Part shown: positions 40,111-48,485 of the stretch, in pieces
Layout of the letters: every line of letters starts with the position of its first letter
How positions within the stretch are numbered: the first letter of the stretch is position 1
Assembly: GCA_964607515.1 (NCBI GenBank)
Contig: CAZSKU010000008.1
Location: 1-64,000 of the forward strand
Source: UBA6080 sp964607515
GTDB lineage: Bacteria > Fermentibacterota > Fermentibacteria > Fermentibacterales > JCC-6
Direction of reading: 5' to 3'
Length of the DNA stretch: 64,000 nt
The notes under the pieces: generated by a model
Database searches by the model: none
Told to the model about the DNA's origin: nothing
The model's input: only the letters and a program-made list of their open reading frames with translations
Made by a program: the position numbers and the translations under genes

Positions 40111-41514
40111 TCAGTCCTCCACAACATTGTTCAGGAAGGTCTGCCTGGCGACCGCCCAACCCCGGCGGTCCCAGCCGGAAACCGGGTCAAGGCACCGGGC
40201 CCCCGCGACCCCCATTCCCATGGCGTGGTGCACGTTGTCGTGAACGAACAGCCCCTGCCGACCCAGGGTGACAAGCCCCGGAATCCCCAGAAGCCATCGG
40301 TCCATGGCGTCGAAATGCGGGCGCCACCCGGGGGGATAGGAAGGGTAGGCTTCGGGTATCCTTCTTGTAAAAACCGCTTCCACCGACGGCAGGGGAAGCC
40401 CAGCTCCGGCCATCTGCCGGACCGCCGCGAAGGCGATCTCCCGGTCGTCCATGCTCCACACCGGGTCGCTCCTCCAGCAGGGAATCTCGAGGCAGATACC
40501 GGTTCCGTTTTCCGTTTCTTCCGCTCCTTCGTAGTTGAGCCTCTCGGACACCCTGGAGAAGGATGTTCCCCTGCCCGGAAAGTAATGGGCGTCGAAGGGG
40601 GTTAGCCTTCCCGTTCCGAGCTTGAGGAAGAGCAGCACCATGGACCTGAAGCCCAGGGAGCCCGCCGCTTTCGCAATCTCCACAGGCGCATCCGGTTTCA
40701 GGACGGCCGCCAGGTCGGGCAGGGGCAGGGTGGAGAAGATGAAGTCCGCAGGAAGAGTATCGTCCAGCCCGTCCCTGCGGAAATTCACCCTGCCGGGTTC
40801 AGCGGCGGAGGGAGCTACGACTTCCTTCGCCTCCGCTCCCGTGATCACCCTGCCTCCCAAGGTCTCTATCCTCTCCGCGGCGGCTGTGAAAAGGCCGCCG
40901 AAGCCTCCCCGGGGGTAGTGGAACACCCTTCTCCTGCCCCGGCTGGAGACGGCCCTTCGAATCATGGCGCCCAGGGACCCGGAAGCCACCCTCCTTCGGG
41001 CCTGCTCCCGGTCCAGCTCCCCGGCGGGAAGCCCCCAGAGCTTCTCGGCGTAAGGTCCGTAGAACCTTCCGGAGACGGTCCTGCCGAACCGGCGCTCCAT
41101 GACGCTTCCGAAGGAGGCCCCTTCCCGGGGCATTTTTCGCAAGGGCACCAGAAGGGCGTCCCGAAGGATCCCCGCGGTGAAGGAGGGGGGCAGCTTAAGC
41201 ATCGCGTCCAATGGTTTCAGGGGAAACTTCAGAAACTTTCCCTCCAGGAGAATCCTGCCGTTTCTGGGCACCGTGAGCAGCCCGTCCCCCAGGAGTTCCC
41301 GGGCCCTGTCCAGAATGTCCGCCGGGGCGGCAGGATGCAGCCTGTGGCTTCCCTGGTCCCAGACGAGTCCCTCCCTGGGGAAGCTGCCCGCCAGCCCTCC
41401 GGGAAACTCCTCCCTCTCCAGAACCGAGACATTCAGCCCGGGGTGCCTCGACAGAAGCTCAAGCGCGGTCCAGAGTCCGCAGGGACCTCCCCCCAGCACC
41501 GCCACCCGGCTCAC
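40111..41514 (-). CDS. FAD-dependent amine-oxidase/UDP-galactopyranose-mutase-like protein
   Basis: The 467-residue product has an N-terminal FAD-binding motif (VAVLGGGPCGLWTALEL) with a following LEREEFPGGLAGSF segment. A middle part resembles protoporphyrinogen-oxidase and UDP-galactopyranose-mutase-like proteins (GPYAEKLWGLPAGELD). The C-terminal FAD motif is in LGRQGLFVHDNVHHAMGMG. No experimentally defined family is certain. It sits after an asparagine synthase and a GT2 gene, a set common in surface glycan loci, so a sugar-modifying role is the best guess. The GTG at 41514 is favoured, and a CTG overlapping the previous stop is an alternative. Confidence 0.65.
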   Translation of the reverse strand: MSRVAVLGGGPCGLWTALELLSRHPGLNVSVLEREEFPGGLAGSFPREGLVWDQGSHRLHPAAPADILDRARELLGDGLLTVPRNGRILLEGKFLKFPLKPLDAMLKLPPSFTAGILRDALLVPLRKMPREGASFGSVMERRFGRTVSGRFYGPYAEKLWGLPAGELDREQARRRVASGSLGAMIRRAVSSRGRRRVFHYPRGGFGGLFTAAAERIETLGGRVITGAEAKEVVAPSAAEPGRVNFRRDGLDDTLPADFIFSTLPLPDLAAVLKPDAPVEIAKAAGSLGFRSMVLLFLKLGTGRLTPFDAHYFPGRGTSFSRVSERLNYEGAEETENGTGICLEIPCWRSDPVWSMDDREIAFAAVRQMAGAGLPLPSVEAVFTRRIPEAYPSYPPGWRPHFDAMDRWLLGIPGLVTLGRQGLFVHDNVHHAMGMGVAGARCLDPVSGWDRRGWAVARQTFLNNVVED

Positions 41515-41522
41515 CGGGGAGT

Positions 41523-43472
41523 TCAGAGCCTGCTCCTTCCAGGAAGGATGTAGTCCAGGTAGCGGGTGGAAGCCAGGTACAGGTCGTACCAGAGGGCGTA
41601 GTTCAGAATACCCCAGATGGCCCTTCCGTGATCGGACACCCCCTGCTGGTGCTCCCGCCAGAGGAGTTCGATTCCCTTGCGGTCCAGAAGTCCGGAGGAG
41701 AGCGCCCCTGAGGAGAAGAGGGTGTCCCGGGCGAACTCCTTCAGGGACGACCTGAACCAGTCGGAATAGGGCATTTCCAGCCCCACTTTCCTCTTCCGCA
41801 GCACAGGATCCGGAAGCACCCCCTTCATGGCCCGCCGAAGGAGGTTCTTCTTCCTCAGACCTGGAAGCTTGAGGCTGTCGGGAACAGAAGCCAGAAACCT
41901 GACCAGGGCCGTGTCGGTGAAGGGCACCCGGGCCTCCACCGAATAGGCCATGGTCATCCTGTCGTTTTTGATCATCAGGTCGTTGGGAAGGTGGCAACAG
42001 GAGTCAATTCTCAGGATCCGGGAGAGGTCCGTCTCCCCGGGATGGCTTTGGTAGATTCCGCCGAAGTATGAGTCCGACCCGGAAAACCCGCCTGTAACCG
42101 CCCCGGGAAAGACCATCTCCCGGGTGGAACCGGTGAGTACGGCCCTCCATGCGAAATGAGACTCGGGCACCCCAAGCTCGCACCCCGAGGTGAACCTCTT
42201 GGCCTTGAACTCGAAACTGAGCTTGCGGCGGGAGACCGGAAGCATCCTGGCCGCCGGTGCGGCCACCCCCCTCCGGATGAAACCCGGAACCCACCTTCTG
42301 TAAAGAGCCCTGGCCTTAAGGGCCGCGTGGGTGTCGTAACCCGCGAACACCTCGTCCCCCCCCTCGCCGGAGAGCAGCACGGTCACCAGGGGGGCCGCCT
42401 TCCCGGAGAGCATCATGGTGGGCACCGCGGAACCGTCGCCGTAGGGCTCGTCTATGTGGGCGAGACACCTGGGAAGCATGTCCGCCACCCTTTCAGGCAG
42501 CACAGGTATCGTATGGTGCTCGGTGCCCAGCCGGCCGGCCACCATGGCTGCGTAACGGGATTCGTCGAAACTCGGCTCGCGGAAGGCAAGGGAAAAGGTG
42601 TGGAAACTCTCCCCTCCCCGGCTCCGGGCCATCAGGGCCGCCAGGGCGCTGGAATCCAGCCCCCCGGAGAGCATGACACCCACAGGCACATCGCTTACCA
42701 GCTGCCGGTCCACCGCCTCCCCCAGAAGCCGCCGGGATTCCTCCACGGCGGTGTTCAGGTCCATTCTCCGGTCCTGTGTGTAATCCAGGTCGAAGAACCT
42801 TCGTCTGGAAACCTCCCCTCCGCCGGGGCGGTATTCCAGCAGGGTGCCGGGTTCCAGCTCGGTGATGCCCCGGAAGGGGGTGAGGTTCCCGGGTACGTAG
42901 TTGAAGGCCAGGTAATGGAAAAGAGCCTCCGGGTCGGCTTCCCGGGATGCTCCTGGAACCTGGAGCAAAGCCTTGATTTCGGAGGCGAACCACAGGGCGC
43001 CCCGGTGTTCACGCAGAAAGAGAGGCTTGATGCCGAAGGGGTCCCTGGCCAGAAGAAGGAGGTTCCGCCGGGAGTCCCAGATCGCCATGGCGAACATGCC
43101 TTCAAGGTGCTCCGGGAACGTGGGGCCAAGGGTTTCGTAAAGCCGCAGAATAACCTCGGTGTCGGTGCGGGAGCGGAACGGGCCCGGCTTCTCCAGACCG
43201 AACCGGCTGGAAAGCTCGCGGAAATTGTAGACTTCCCCGTTGTAGACGATCCAGACGGTGCCTTCAGGGTTACCCATCGGCTGCCTGCCCGCCGGAGTGA
43301 GGTCGATGACGGAGAGCCTCCGGTGGGCCAGTCCGCAGGGCCCGCTCCACACTGATCCGTGGTCGTCCGGGCCCCGGTGGGCCAGCACCCCGGACATTGC
43401 CGTCAGGGCGGCTTCCGTCTCAGGCCCCGGGGACTCCCGACGGGCCAGGAGGACTCCCGCGAAACCGCACAC
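41523..43472 (-). CDS. asnB: Asparagine synthase (glutamine-hydrolysing) family amidotransferase
   Basis: The 649-residue product has an N-terminal glutaminase domain with the catalytic cysteine at residue 2 (MCGFAGVLLA), LAHRRLSVIDL and YNGEVYNF. The C-terminal synthetase domain carries the PP-loop SGGLDSSALAAL and LLSGEGGDEVFAGY. It starts at a GTG (43472). It may make asparagine, but several relatives in glycan gene clusters amidate sugar acids. Next to an FAD protein and a GT2, and with two UDP-uronate-forming enzymes elsewhere in the window, a sugar-acid role is possible. Confidence 0.85.
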   Translation of the reverse strand: MCGFAGVLLARRESPGPETEAALTAMSGVLAHRGPDDHGSVWSGPCGLAHRRLSVIDLTPAGRQPMGNPEGTVWIVYNGEVYNFRELSSRFGLEKPGPFRSRTDTEVILRLYETLGPTFPEHLEGMFAMAIWDSRRNLLLLARDPFGIKPLFLREHRGALWFASEIKALLQVPGASREADPEALFHYLAFNYVPGNLTPFRGITELEPGTLLEYRPGGGEVSRRRFFDLDYTQDRRMDLNTAVEESRRLLGEAVDRQLVSDVPVGVMLSGGLDSSALAALMARSRGGESFHTFSLAFREPSFDESRYAAMVAGRLGTEHHTIPVLPERVADMLPRCLAHIDEPYGDGSAVPTMMLSGKAAPLVTVLLSGEGGDEVFAGYDTHAALKARALYRRWVPGFIRRGVAAPAARMLPVSRRKLSFEFKAKRFTSGCELGVPESHFAWRAVLTGSTREMVFPGAVTGGFSGSDSYFGGIYQSHPGETDLSRILRIDSCCHLPNDLMIKNDRMTMAYSVEARVPFTDTALVRFLASVPDSLKLPGLRKKNLLRRAMKGVLPDPVLRKRKVGLEMPYSDWFRSSLKEFARDTLFSSGALSSGLLDRKGIELLWREHQQGVSDHGRAIWGILNYALWYDLYLASTRYLDYILPGRSRL

Positions 43473-43476
43473 CGGG

Positions 43477-44364
43477 CTAGCGCCTTACCGCAAGCGCCTC
43501 GGCGACCATGCCCACCAGCAGCACCTGAAGGCCGGAAACCATGAAGATCACCGTGCTGGTGGATATGACCGGATAGCTCAGAAGCTCAGCTCCCAGCCCG
43601 ACGCTGCCCACGGCGATGGTCATGTCCAGGGCCAGTTTCAACAGCCCCGCCAGGAACAGGGCCAGGGAAACCGGCAGGAAGACCTTAAGGGGCCGGAACA
43701 GAACCGCCAGCCGGAATACCAGCATGAGAAATCCGGCGAAATGACCGGGTCTGATTTTCGAAGTTCCCTCCCTGGTGTGGTAGTCCACCGGCACGAACGC
43801 CACGGGAAGGCCGTCGCAGAGGGAAGCCACGGTGACGGTGGTGGTGAAGGAGAAGCCGTCGGGAAGAAGATTCATGTATCTAAGGGCCAGCTTCCTGGTG
43901 AAGATTCGAAGGCCCGAGTTGAGGTCGGGTATCCTTATGCCGGTGAGGCGGTTGGCCAGCCGGTTGAGAATCCACTTGGCCGGCTTCCTGGCCAGGGGAA
44001 TCCGAACGGTCCCGCCGGTGCGGCTTCCAACGGCCATCTCCGCCCCTTCCATGGCGGCCAGCAGGTCGGGGATACGCTCCGCCGGGTAGGTTCCGTCGGC
44101 GTCTATGATGGCCAGGAGATCGGAATCCGTACCTCCGATCCCTGTCTTCAGGGCGGCTCCGTAGCCGCGGTTCACCGGATGTGCCAGCACCCGGGCTCCA
44201 GCGGTGGAGGCCAGCTCCCCGGTGGTGTCGGTGGAACCGTCGTCCACCACCACCACCTCCCCCGGAATACCGGAGCGTTCCATCACATCCCTCACCTTCC
44301 TGACCGTGGAGACGATGGACTGCTCCTCGTTGAAGGCGGGCACTATCACCGAAAGCCGGTTCAA
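43477..44364 (-). CDS. GT2 glycosyltransferase, DPM1/GtrB-like
   Basis: The 295-residue enzyme has a family 2 catalytic domain (VIVPAFNEEQS, VVDDGSTDTTGEL, IIDADGTYP, then NRLTGIRIPDLNSG). Two C-terminal membrane helices follow (about 226-250 and 266-290). That pattern fits enzymes that move a sugar onto undecaprenyl phosphate. The TTG at 44364 is preceded by AAGGAG. The donor sugar is unknown. It is followed 4 bases later by the asparagine synthase gene. Confidence 0.82.
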   Translation of the reverse strand: MNRLSVIVPAFNEEQSIVSTVRKVRDVMERSGIPGEVVVVDDGSTDTTGELASTAGARVLAHPVNRGYGAALKTGIGGTDSDLLAIIDADGTYPAERIPDLLAAMEGAEMAVGSRTGGTVRIPLARKPAKWILNRLANRLTGIRIPDLNSGLRIFTRKLALRYMNLLPDGFSFTTTVTVASLCDGLPVAFVPVDYHTREGTSKIRPGHFAGFLMLVFRLAVLFRPLKVFLPVSLALFLAGLLKLALDMTIAVGSVGLGAELLSYPVISTSTVIFMVSGLQVLLVGMVAEALAVRR

Positions 44365-44381
44365 TTGGCTCCTTCAGGGGC

Positions 44382-44405
44382 GGCCCGCGCCCGGAGACGC
44401 GGGCC
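44382..44405 (-). other. Strong intergenic hairpin after the DUF378 gene
   Basis: GGCCCGCG and CGCGGGCC form a perfect 8-bp GC-only stem around an 8-base loop, 8 bases after the DUF378 stop and about 18 before the GT2 start. No T-run follows, so it may be a transcript-stabilising structure or a rho-assisted stop. Confidence 0.4.
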
Positions 44406-44413
44406 GTCGGAGG

Positions 44414-44656
44414 TTACTTCAGCCTGCCGAGGGTGGCGAAAAGCCCCCAGAGGCCCGCGGCGCCGACCACGATGTAGATGATTCGGGCTATGTCCCAGCC
44501 GATCCCGATAATCCCCATCAGAAGGTCTTGTTGATTGTTGAGCGCGTAAATGCCCCAGTTGACGCCTCCCACGACCAGCAGGATGAGAGCGAGGTAGTCC
44601 ACGAAACAGGCTTTCTTCCCGGCCAAATCACCCCTCCTTTCCGGTTCGTCGTTCAT
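44414..44656 (-). CDS. DUF378 family small membrane protein
   Basis: The 80-residue product has a short charged N-terminus, then two membrane helices (about 19-37 and 60-77). The family motif is VGGVNWGIYAL in the first helix, with IYIVVGAAGLWGL in the second. DUF378 (YuzA-like) proteins have no known function. The ATG at 44656 is 11 bases after the iorB stop. A hairpin follows the gene. Confidence 0.8.
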   Translation of the reverse strand: MNDEPERRGDLAGKKACFVDYLALILLVVGGVNWGIYALNNQQDLLMGIIGIGWDIARIIYIVVGAAGLWGLFATLGRLK

Positions 44657-44667
44657 GTGCCAATCTA

Positions 44668-45240
44668 TTATACGAAATCCCCGGAAACGCCCAGCATCTT
44701 CAGGTTCGCCTTCAGAGCGCCCCCGGAGAGAAGGTCCGCCAGGGCGGAGGCCAGATGGTCCGGCCGGAGACCGGGAATCAGCCCGTTGCCCAGCACCTCC
44801 CTCAGAAGGGCGGTGTTCTGCATTCTGGAGTCGGGAAGGTCGTCCCGGAAGACCCTCACCACCCGGATTCCCCTCCGGGCGCACTCCCGGTGGAGCGCTT
44901 CCGTCGAGACCTCCGGTTCGGAACCGTTCCTCACCGCGAAGGGCTGCCACACCGCATCGTAGTACGCCAGGGCGCCCCGGTCCCTGAGATAGCCGTTCAC
45001 CGCCCTGAGAGCCTCGTGCCTTTCCAGTGCCAGAACCAGATCGGCGCATCGGGGGGATATCAGGGGGGAGTACTCCCCTGGACCGGTTCTGATCTGGGAG
45101 ACAACCACGCCTCCCCGCTGGGCCAGTCCGTGGGTGTCCACTCCACGAACCTCCATTCCCGCCCGGGAAAGGGCCCTCAGCAGGGCCTCGCTCAGCAGGC
45201 CGATTCCCTGTCCCCCCACGCCGGTGATGTAGATGTTCAT
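44668..45240 (-). CDS. iorB: Indolepyruvate ferredoxin oxidoreductase, beta subunit
   Basis: IorB is the gamma-type domain subunit of the two-subunit enzyme that oxidises aryl pyruvates to aryl-acyl-CoA with ferredoxin. The 190-residue product shows the fold signature YITGVGGQGIGLLSEALL, DTHGLAQRGGVVVSQIR and PRCADLVLALERHEALRA. The ATG at 45240 overlaps the iorA stop as ATGA. The C-terminal 50 residues are more variable than in characterised IorB. Length is near normal. Confidence 0.9.
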   Translation of the reverse strand: MNIYITGVGGQGIGLLSEALLRALSRAGMEVRGVDTHGLAQRGGVVVSQIRTGPGEYSPLISPRCADLVLALERHEALRAVNGYLRDRGALAYYDAVWQPFAVRNGSEPEVSTEALHRECARRGIRVVRVFRDDLPDSRMQNTALLREVLGNGLIPGLRPDHLASALADLLSGGALKANLKMLGVSGDFV

Positions 45241-47114
45241 CGGGACCCCTCCTTCCCGGCCCCCGGAACCAGGGCGTCCGACGGGCAGGTCTGAATGCAC
45301 GATCCGTCGCCGATGCAGAGGTCATCGTTCACGGTAACCCTTCCATCCCCGGGCTCCCGCCGGAAAGAAGGGCAGCCGAACCGTTCGATGCACTCCCGGG
45401 CCAGGGTGCACCGGCCGGAATCAACACTGACGTGCCTGGGCTTGAATCCAGGCTTCCTCCTCTGCTCCCTGGCGAACTTCAGCATGCAGGGGTGCCTTGC
45501 GATCACCACACTGAGCCCGGGGCTGTCCAGGGCCTTCTCCACCGCAGCCGTCAGGGCTTTCTGGTTGTAGGTGTCCACCTCGGCGATGTCCGTAACCCCT
45601 ATTCCCTCCAGAACCTTCCTCACCGGGATGCCCGGAGCCGGGCCGTCGAAGTTCCTTCCGGTTCCCGGGTGTTCCTGATGGCCGGTCATGGCGGTGGTGC
45701 CGTTCTCCATCACGATGAGGGTCAGTCTGTGGCGGTTGAAGACCGCGTTGATGATTCCCGGAATCCCCGCGTGGAAGAAGGTCGAGTCCCCCAGGAACGC
45801 CGCCACCCGGCGTTCCGGTTTGCTCAGGGACAGCCCCTGCCCTATCCCCGTGGAGGCTCCCATGGACATCAGGAGCCTGCCTATCCGATGGGGAGGAAGG
45901 TAGCCCAGGGTGTGGCATCCTATGTCCGCCACGGTGATGTCGCTCTCCCGAAGGGCCTTGGATATGGCATGGAAGGCGCTCCTGTGACCGCAGCCGGGAC
46001 AGAGCTGGGGGGTTCTCGGAGGAACCGGCGGGGCGCCCGCCGGCGACGCCGGAGCGGGAACCATGCCGGGCCAGACCCTGTGCAGGATCTCACCGACCCT
46101 TCCCGGGGTGTACTCACCGATCCAGTCCTCCGGCGACCCCTTCCCCAGCACAACGGTGTCCAGCCCAGCCTCGAAGGCCGCCGCTTTGAGCGCCTGTTCC
46201 AGGAAGTCGTCCAGTTCCTCCAGCACCAGCACCTCCCGGTGGGCTCTCATGAACCTTACCGCCGGGTCCCTGTCCAGGGGGAACACCATCCCAAGTTTGA
46301 GGATGTCCGGCTTGTCCTCAGCTTCGGAGACCGCGTCCATCAACGACAGGAATGGCAGACCCGCGGTAATCACCCCCCGAAGTCCGTTCCCGTGGTCCAC
46401 CAGCCGGTGTAGGGAACCGAAGTCCACGGCGCCCAGCCGATCCAGAGCTCTCCTCTTCATCCTTGCCACCATGGGGCCGATGGGAATGTGGCTGCCCCCT
46501 TCCCCCCGGAACCCGGGCGTGGGTTCCTCCCGGACACCTACCCGGCCGGGGAAAGAGACCATTTCCTTGGCGTGGCACACATGGGTGGTGAGTCTGAGCA
46601 TGACAGCCATTCCAAGGTTCCGGGCGGTTTCCACCGCCTTCAGGAAATACCCGTGCACCTCCGACGGTGAGGCGGGTTCCAGAACCGGGGTGTAGCTCAT
46701 TCTGGCCAGGTGCCTGTTGTCCTGCTCGTTCTGGGAGGAGTGGGCCCCCGGATCGTCCCCCACCACAACCACCATCCCCCCCGGTATGTCCATGTGGTTC
46801 AGCTGGACGAAGGTATCCGAAGCCACGTTCAGCCCGACGCTCTTGAAGAACGACACCGCGGTGCTGCCGTTCACCGCGGCGCCGTATGCCACCTCCACCG
46901 CAACCTTCTCGTTCACGCAGAACTCGAAGTGGAACGGTCTCGACTCCAGAGGGATCGAACCGATGGCTTCGGCGATCTCGGGGGTCGGGGAACCCGGATA
47001 AGACGTCACCACCCGAACCCCCGCCTCCACCATGGCCCTTGCCAGGGCGGTGTTGCCCATCACAAGCTCCCGGAAGGGTTCGGTTTCCAGGAGCATCCGT
47101 CCCATGTTCTTCAT
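45237..47114 (-). CDS. iorA: Indolepyruvate ferredoxin oxidoreductase, alpha subunit
   Basis: IorA carries the thiamine pyrophosphate site and Fe-S clusters for oxidative decarboxylation of aryl pyruvates, part of amino-acid fermentation. The 625-residue product has VVTSYPGSPTPEIAEAI, GDDPGAHSSQNEQDNR, CPGCGHRSAFHAI and the TPP motif GDSTFFHAGIPGIINAVFN. The two C-terminal Fe-S motifs, CTLARECIERFGCP and CIGDGSCIQTCP, each lack the second cysteine of the usual four. The ATG at 47114 has AGGCGG upstream. Confidence 0.93.
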   Translation of the reverse strand: MKNMGRMLLETEPFRELVMGNTALARAMVEAGVRVVTSYPGSPTPEIAEAIGSIPLESRPFHFEFCVNEKVAVEVAYGAAVNGSTAVSFFKSVGLNVASDTFVQLNHMDIPGGMVVVVGDDPGAHSSQNEQDNRHLARMSYTPVLEPASPSEVHGYFLKAVETARNLGMAVMLRLTTHVCHAKEMVSFPGRVGVREEPTPGFRGEGGSHIPIGPMVARMKRRALDRLGAVDFGSLHRLVDHGNGLRGVITAGLPFLSLMDAVSEAEDKPDILKLGMVFPLDRDPAVRFMRAHREVLVLEELDDFLEQALKAAAFEAGLDTVVLGKGSPEDWIGEYTPGRVGEILHRVWPGMVPAPASPAGAPPVPPRTPQLCPGCGHRSAFHAISKALRESDITVADIGCHTLGYLPPHRIGRLLMSMGASTGIGQGLSLSKPERRVAAFLGDSTFFHAGIPGIINAVFNRHRLTLIVMENGTTAMTGHQEHPGTGRNFDGPAPGIPVRKVLEGIGVTDIAEVDTYNQKALTAAVEKALDSPGLSVVIARHPCMLKFAREQRRKPGFKPRHVSVDSGRCTLARECIERFGCPSFRREPGDGRVTVNDDLCIGDGSCIQTCPSDALVPGAGKEGSR

Positions 47115-47188
47115 AGATCCGCCTTTCTCCCGTGTTCAGCATGGATAAAGATGCACCGGGAAGGCCACCCTGAAAAGCGCGGGCAGAA

Positions 47189-47218
47189 TTGGCGTTCCAG
47201 CCCCGGTTCGGCTATCTT
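47189..47218 (+). promoter_or_regulatory. Weak candidate promoter for the antiporter gene
   Basis: TTGGCG (47189-47194) and TATCTT (47213-47218) are 18 bases apart, about 40 bases before the start at 47259. It lies in the 144-base divergent region between iorA and the antiporter. The match is moderate. Confidence 0.3.
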
Positions 47219-47258
47219 CCCTTCTTCAGAAACGCACCTTTTCAGGAGTGTACCCTTC

Positions 47259-48485
47259 ATGGATTTCAGCGACGCGAGATTCGTTTTCGAGTTCGCCCTC
47301 ATAGTGCTGGCGGCCAAGGCGGCGGGGCGTCTGAGCCAAAAGGTCCTCAGACAACCCGCTGTGATCGGTGAACTCCTGGTGGGGGTGGTCATGGGGCCCT
47401 ACGCCCTGGGAAGGTTTTCCCTTCTGTCCATGGGTCCGGCGTTCCCCACCGGAGCCGACGGACTCTTTCACGAAGGGCTTCTGAGGGGCATCACCATCGC
47501 CGGAATCGTCACCATGCTGTTCACCGCAGGGCTCGAGACCGACCTGAGGAGCTTTCTGAGATTCGCCCCCAAGGGCATGATGGTGGGGCTCGGGGGGGCT
47601 GTGCTGGGATTCGCGGGCGGCGCCGGGGCAGTCCTGGCGGCCGGGGGGGGGACCGGTTTTGCCGATCCCAGAGTCCTGGCCTTCGGGGCCGTTTCGGCAG
47701 CCACGTCCATCTCTCTGGCGGCCCGGGTCCTGTACGACATGAAGAAACTCAACAGCCCCGAGGGCACCGTTACCCTGTCGGCGGCGGTGATCGACGACGT
47801 GATAGGCCTGGTGGTGCTGGCGGTGGTCATGGGAGTCGCCAGGAACGTTGTGAGCCTTCAGAGCGTCGCCCTGATCGTGCTCAAAGGTTTCGGCTTCTTC
47901 GCCGGGCTCCTGGCGGCGGGGCTTCTGATACAGAAGCAGATTCTCTGGCTGGTTTCGAAGATCGGGGACGAGTCAGCCCAGGCCGCCTTCGCCCTGGCCA
48001 TCGGCCTGCTGGCGGCCGGGCTGGCGGAGTACTTCGGCCTTGCCATGGTCATCGGAGCCTACGTGATGGGGCTGGCCCTCTCCGGAACCAGGGCCGCCAG
48101 AAGGATCTCCGAGAAGCTCTCCACGGTGAAGGAGCTTCTTGTCCCGGTGTTCTTCTGCGTTACCGGGATGATGGTGGACATCCGGGAACTGGGTTCGGTG
48201 GTTGTTTTCAGCCTTGTTCTCACGGGGATGTGCGTGGCGGGAAAATTCCTGGGGTGCTTCATCCCGTCGGCGGCCTCCGGGCTCTCCCTGAGGCAGTCCA
48301 CAGCGGTTGGAATAGGCATGCTTCCCAGGCTGGAGGTGGGTCTGGTGGCCGCCAGCGTGTCTCTGCTGAACGGGCTCATCACCCCCGGGGACATGGCCGC
48401 GGCGATGGTGATGATCGTGATCACCGCGGTGGTCACGCCGCCTCTGCTCACATGGGTGGCCGGGGGCGGCCGTATCAACCGTTGA
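47259..48485 (+). CDS. CPA2-family cation:proton antiporter
   Basis: The 408-residue membrane protein belongs to the Kef/NapA-like monovalent cation:proton antiporter family. It has about twelve helices, an N-terminal half with QPAVIGELLVGVVMGPYAL, and the core SAAVIDDVIGLVVLAV with the paired aspartates of the NapA type. No C-terminal TrkA-N/KefC domain follows, so it is a core-only form. The ATG at 47259 follows AGGAG at slightly long spacing. Its last 11 bases overlap the end of the convergent DUF1846 gene. Whether it moves Na+ or K+ cannot be told. Confidence 0.85.
   Translation: MDFSDARFVFEFALIVLAAKAAGRLSQKVLRQPAVIGELLVGVVMGPYALGRFSLLSMGPAFPTGADGLFHEGLLRGITIAGIVTMLFTAGLETDLRSFLRFAPKGMMVGLGGAVLGFAGGAGAVLAAGGGTGFADPRVLAFGAVSAATSISLAARVLYDMKKLNSPEGTVTLSAAVIDDVIGLVVLAVVMGVARNVVSLQSVALIVLKGFGFFAGLLAAGLLIQKQILWLVSKIGDESAQAAFALAIGLLAAGLAEYFGLAMVIGAYVMGLALSGTRAARRISEKLSTVKELLVPVFFCVTGMMVDIRELGSVVVFSLVLTGMCVAGKFLGCFIPSAASGLSLRQSTAVGIGMLPRLEVGLVAASVSLLNGLITPGDMAAAMVMIVITAVVTPPLLTWVAGGGRINR

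Noticed and set aside
47115..47258. Strong promoter for iorA in the divergent region
   Set aside because: A TTTATC box is visible on the minus strand but no acceptable -35 at the right distance.
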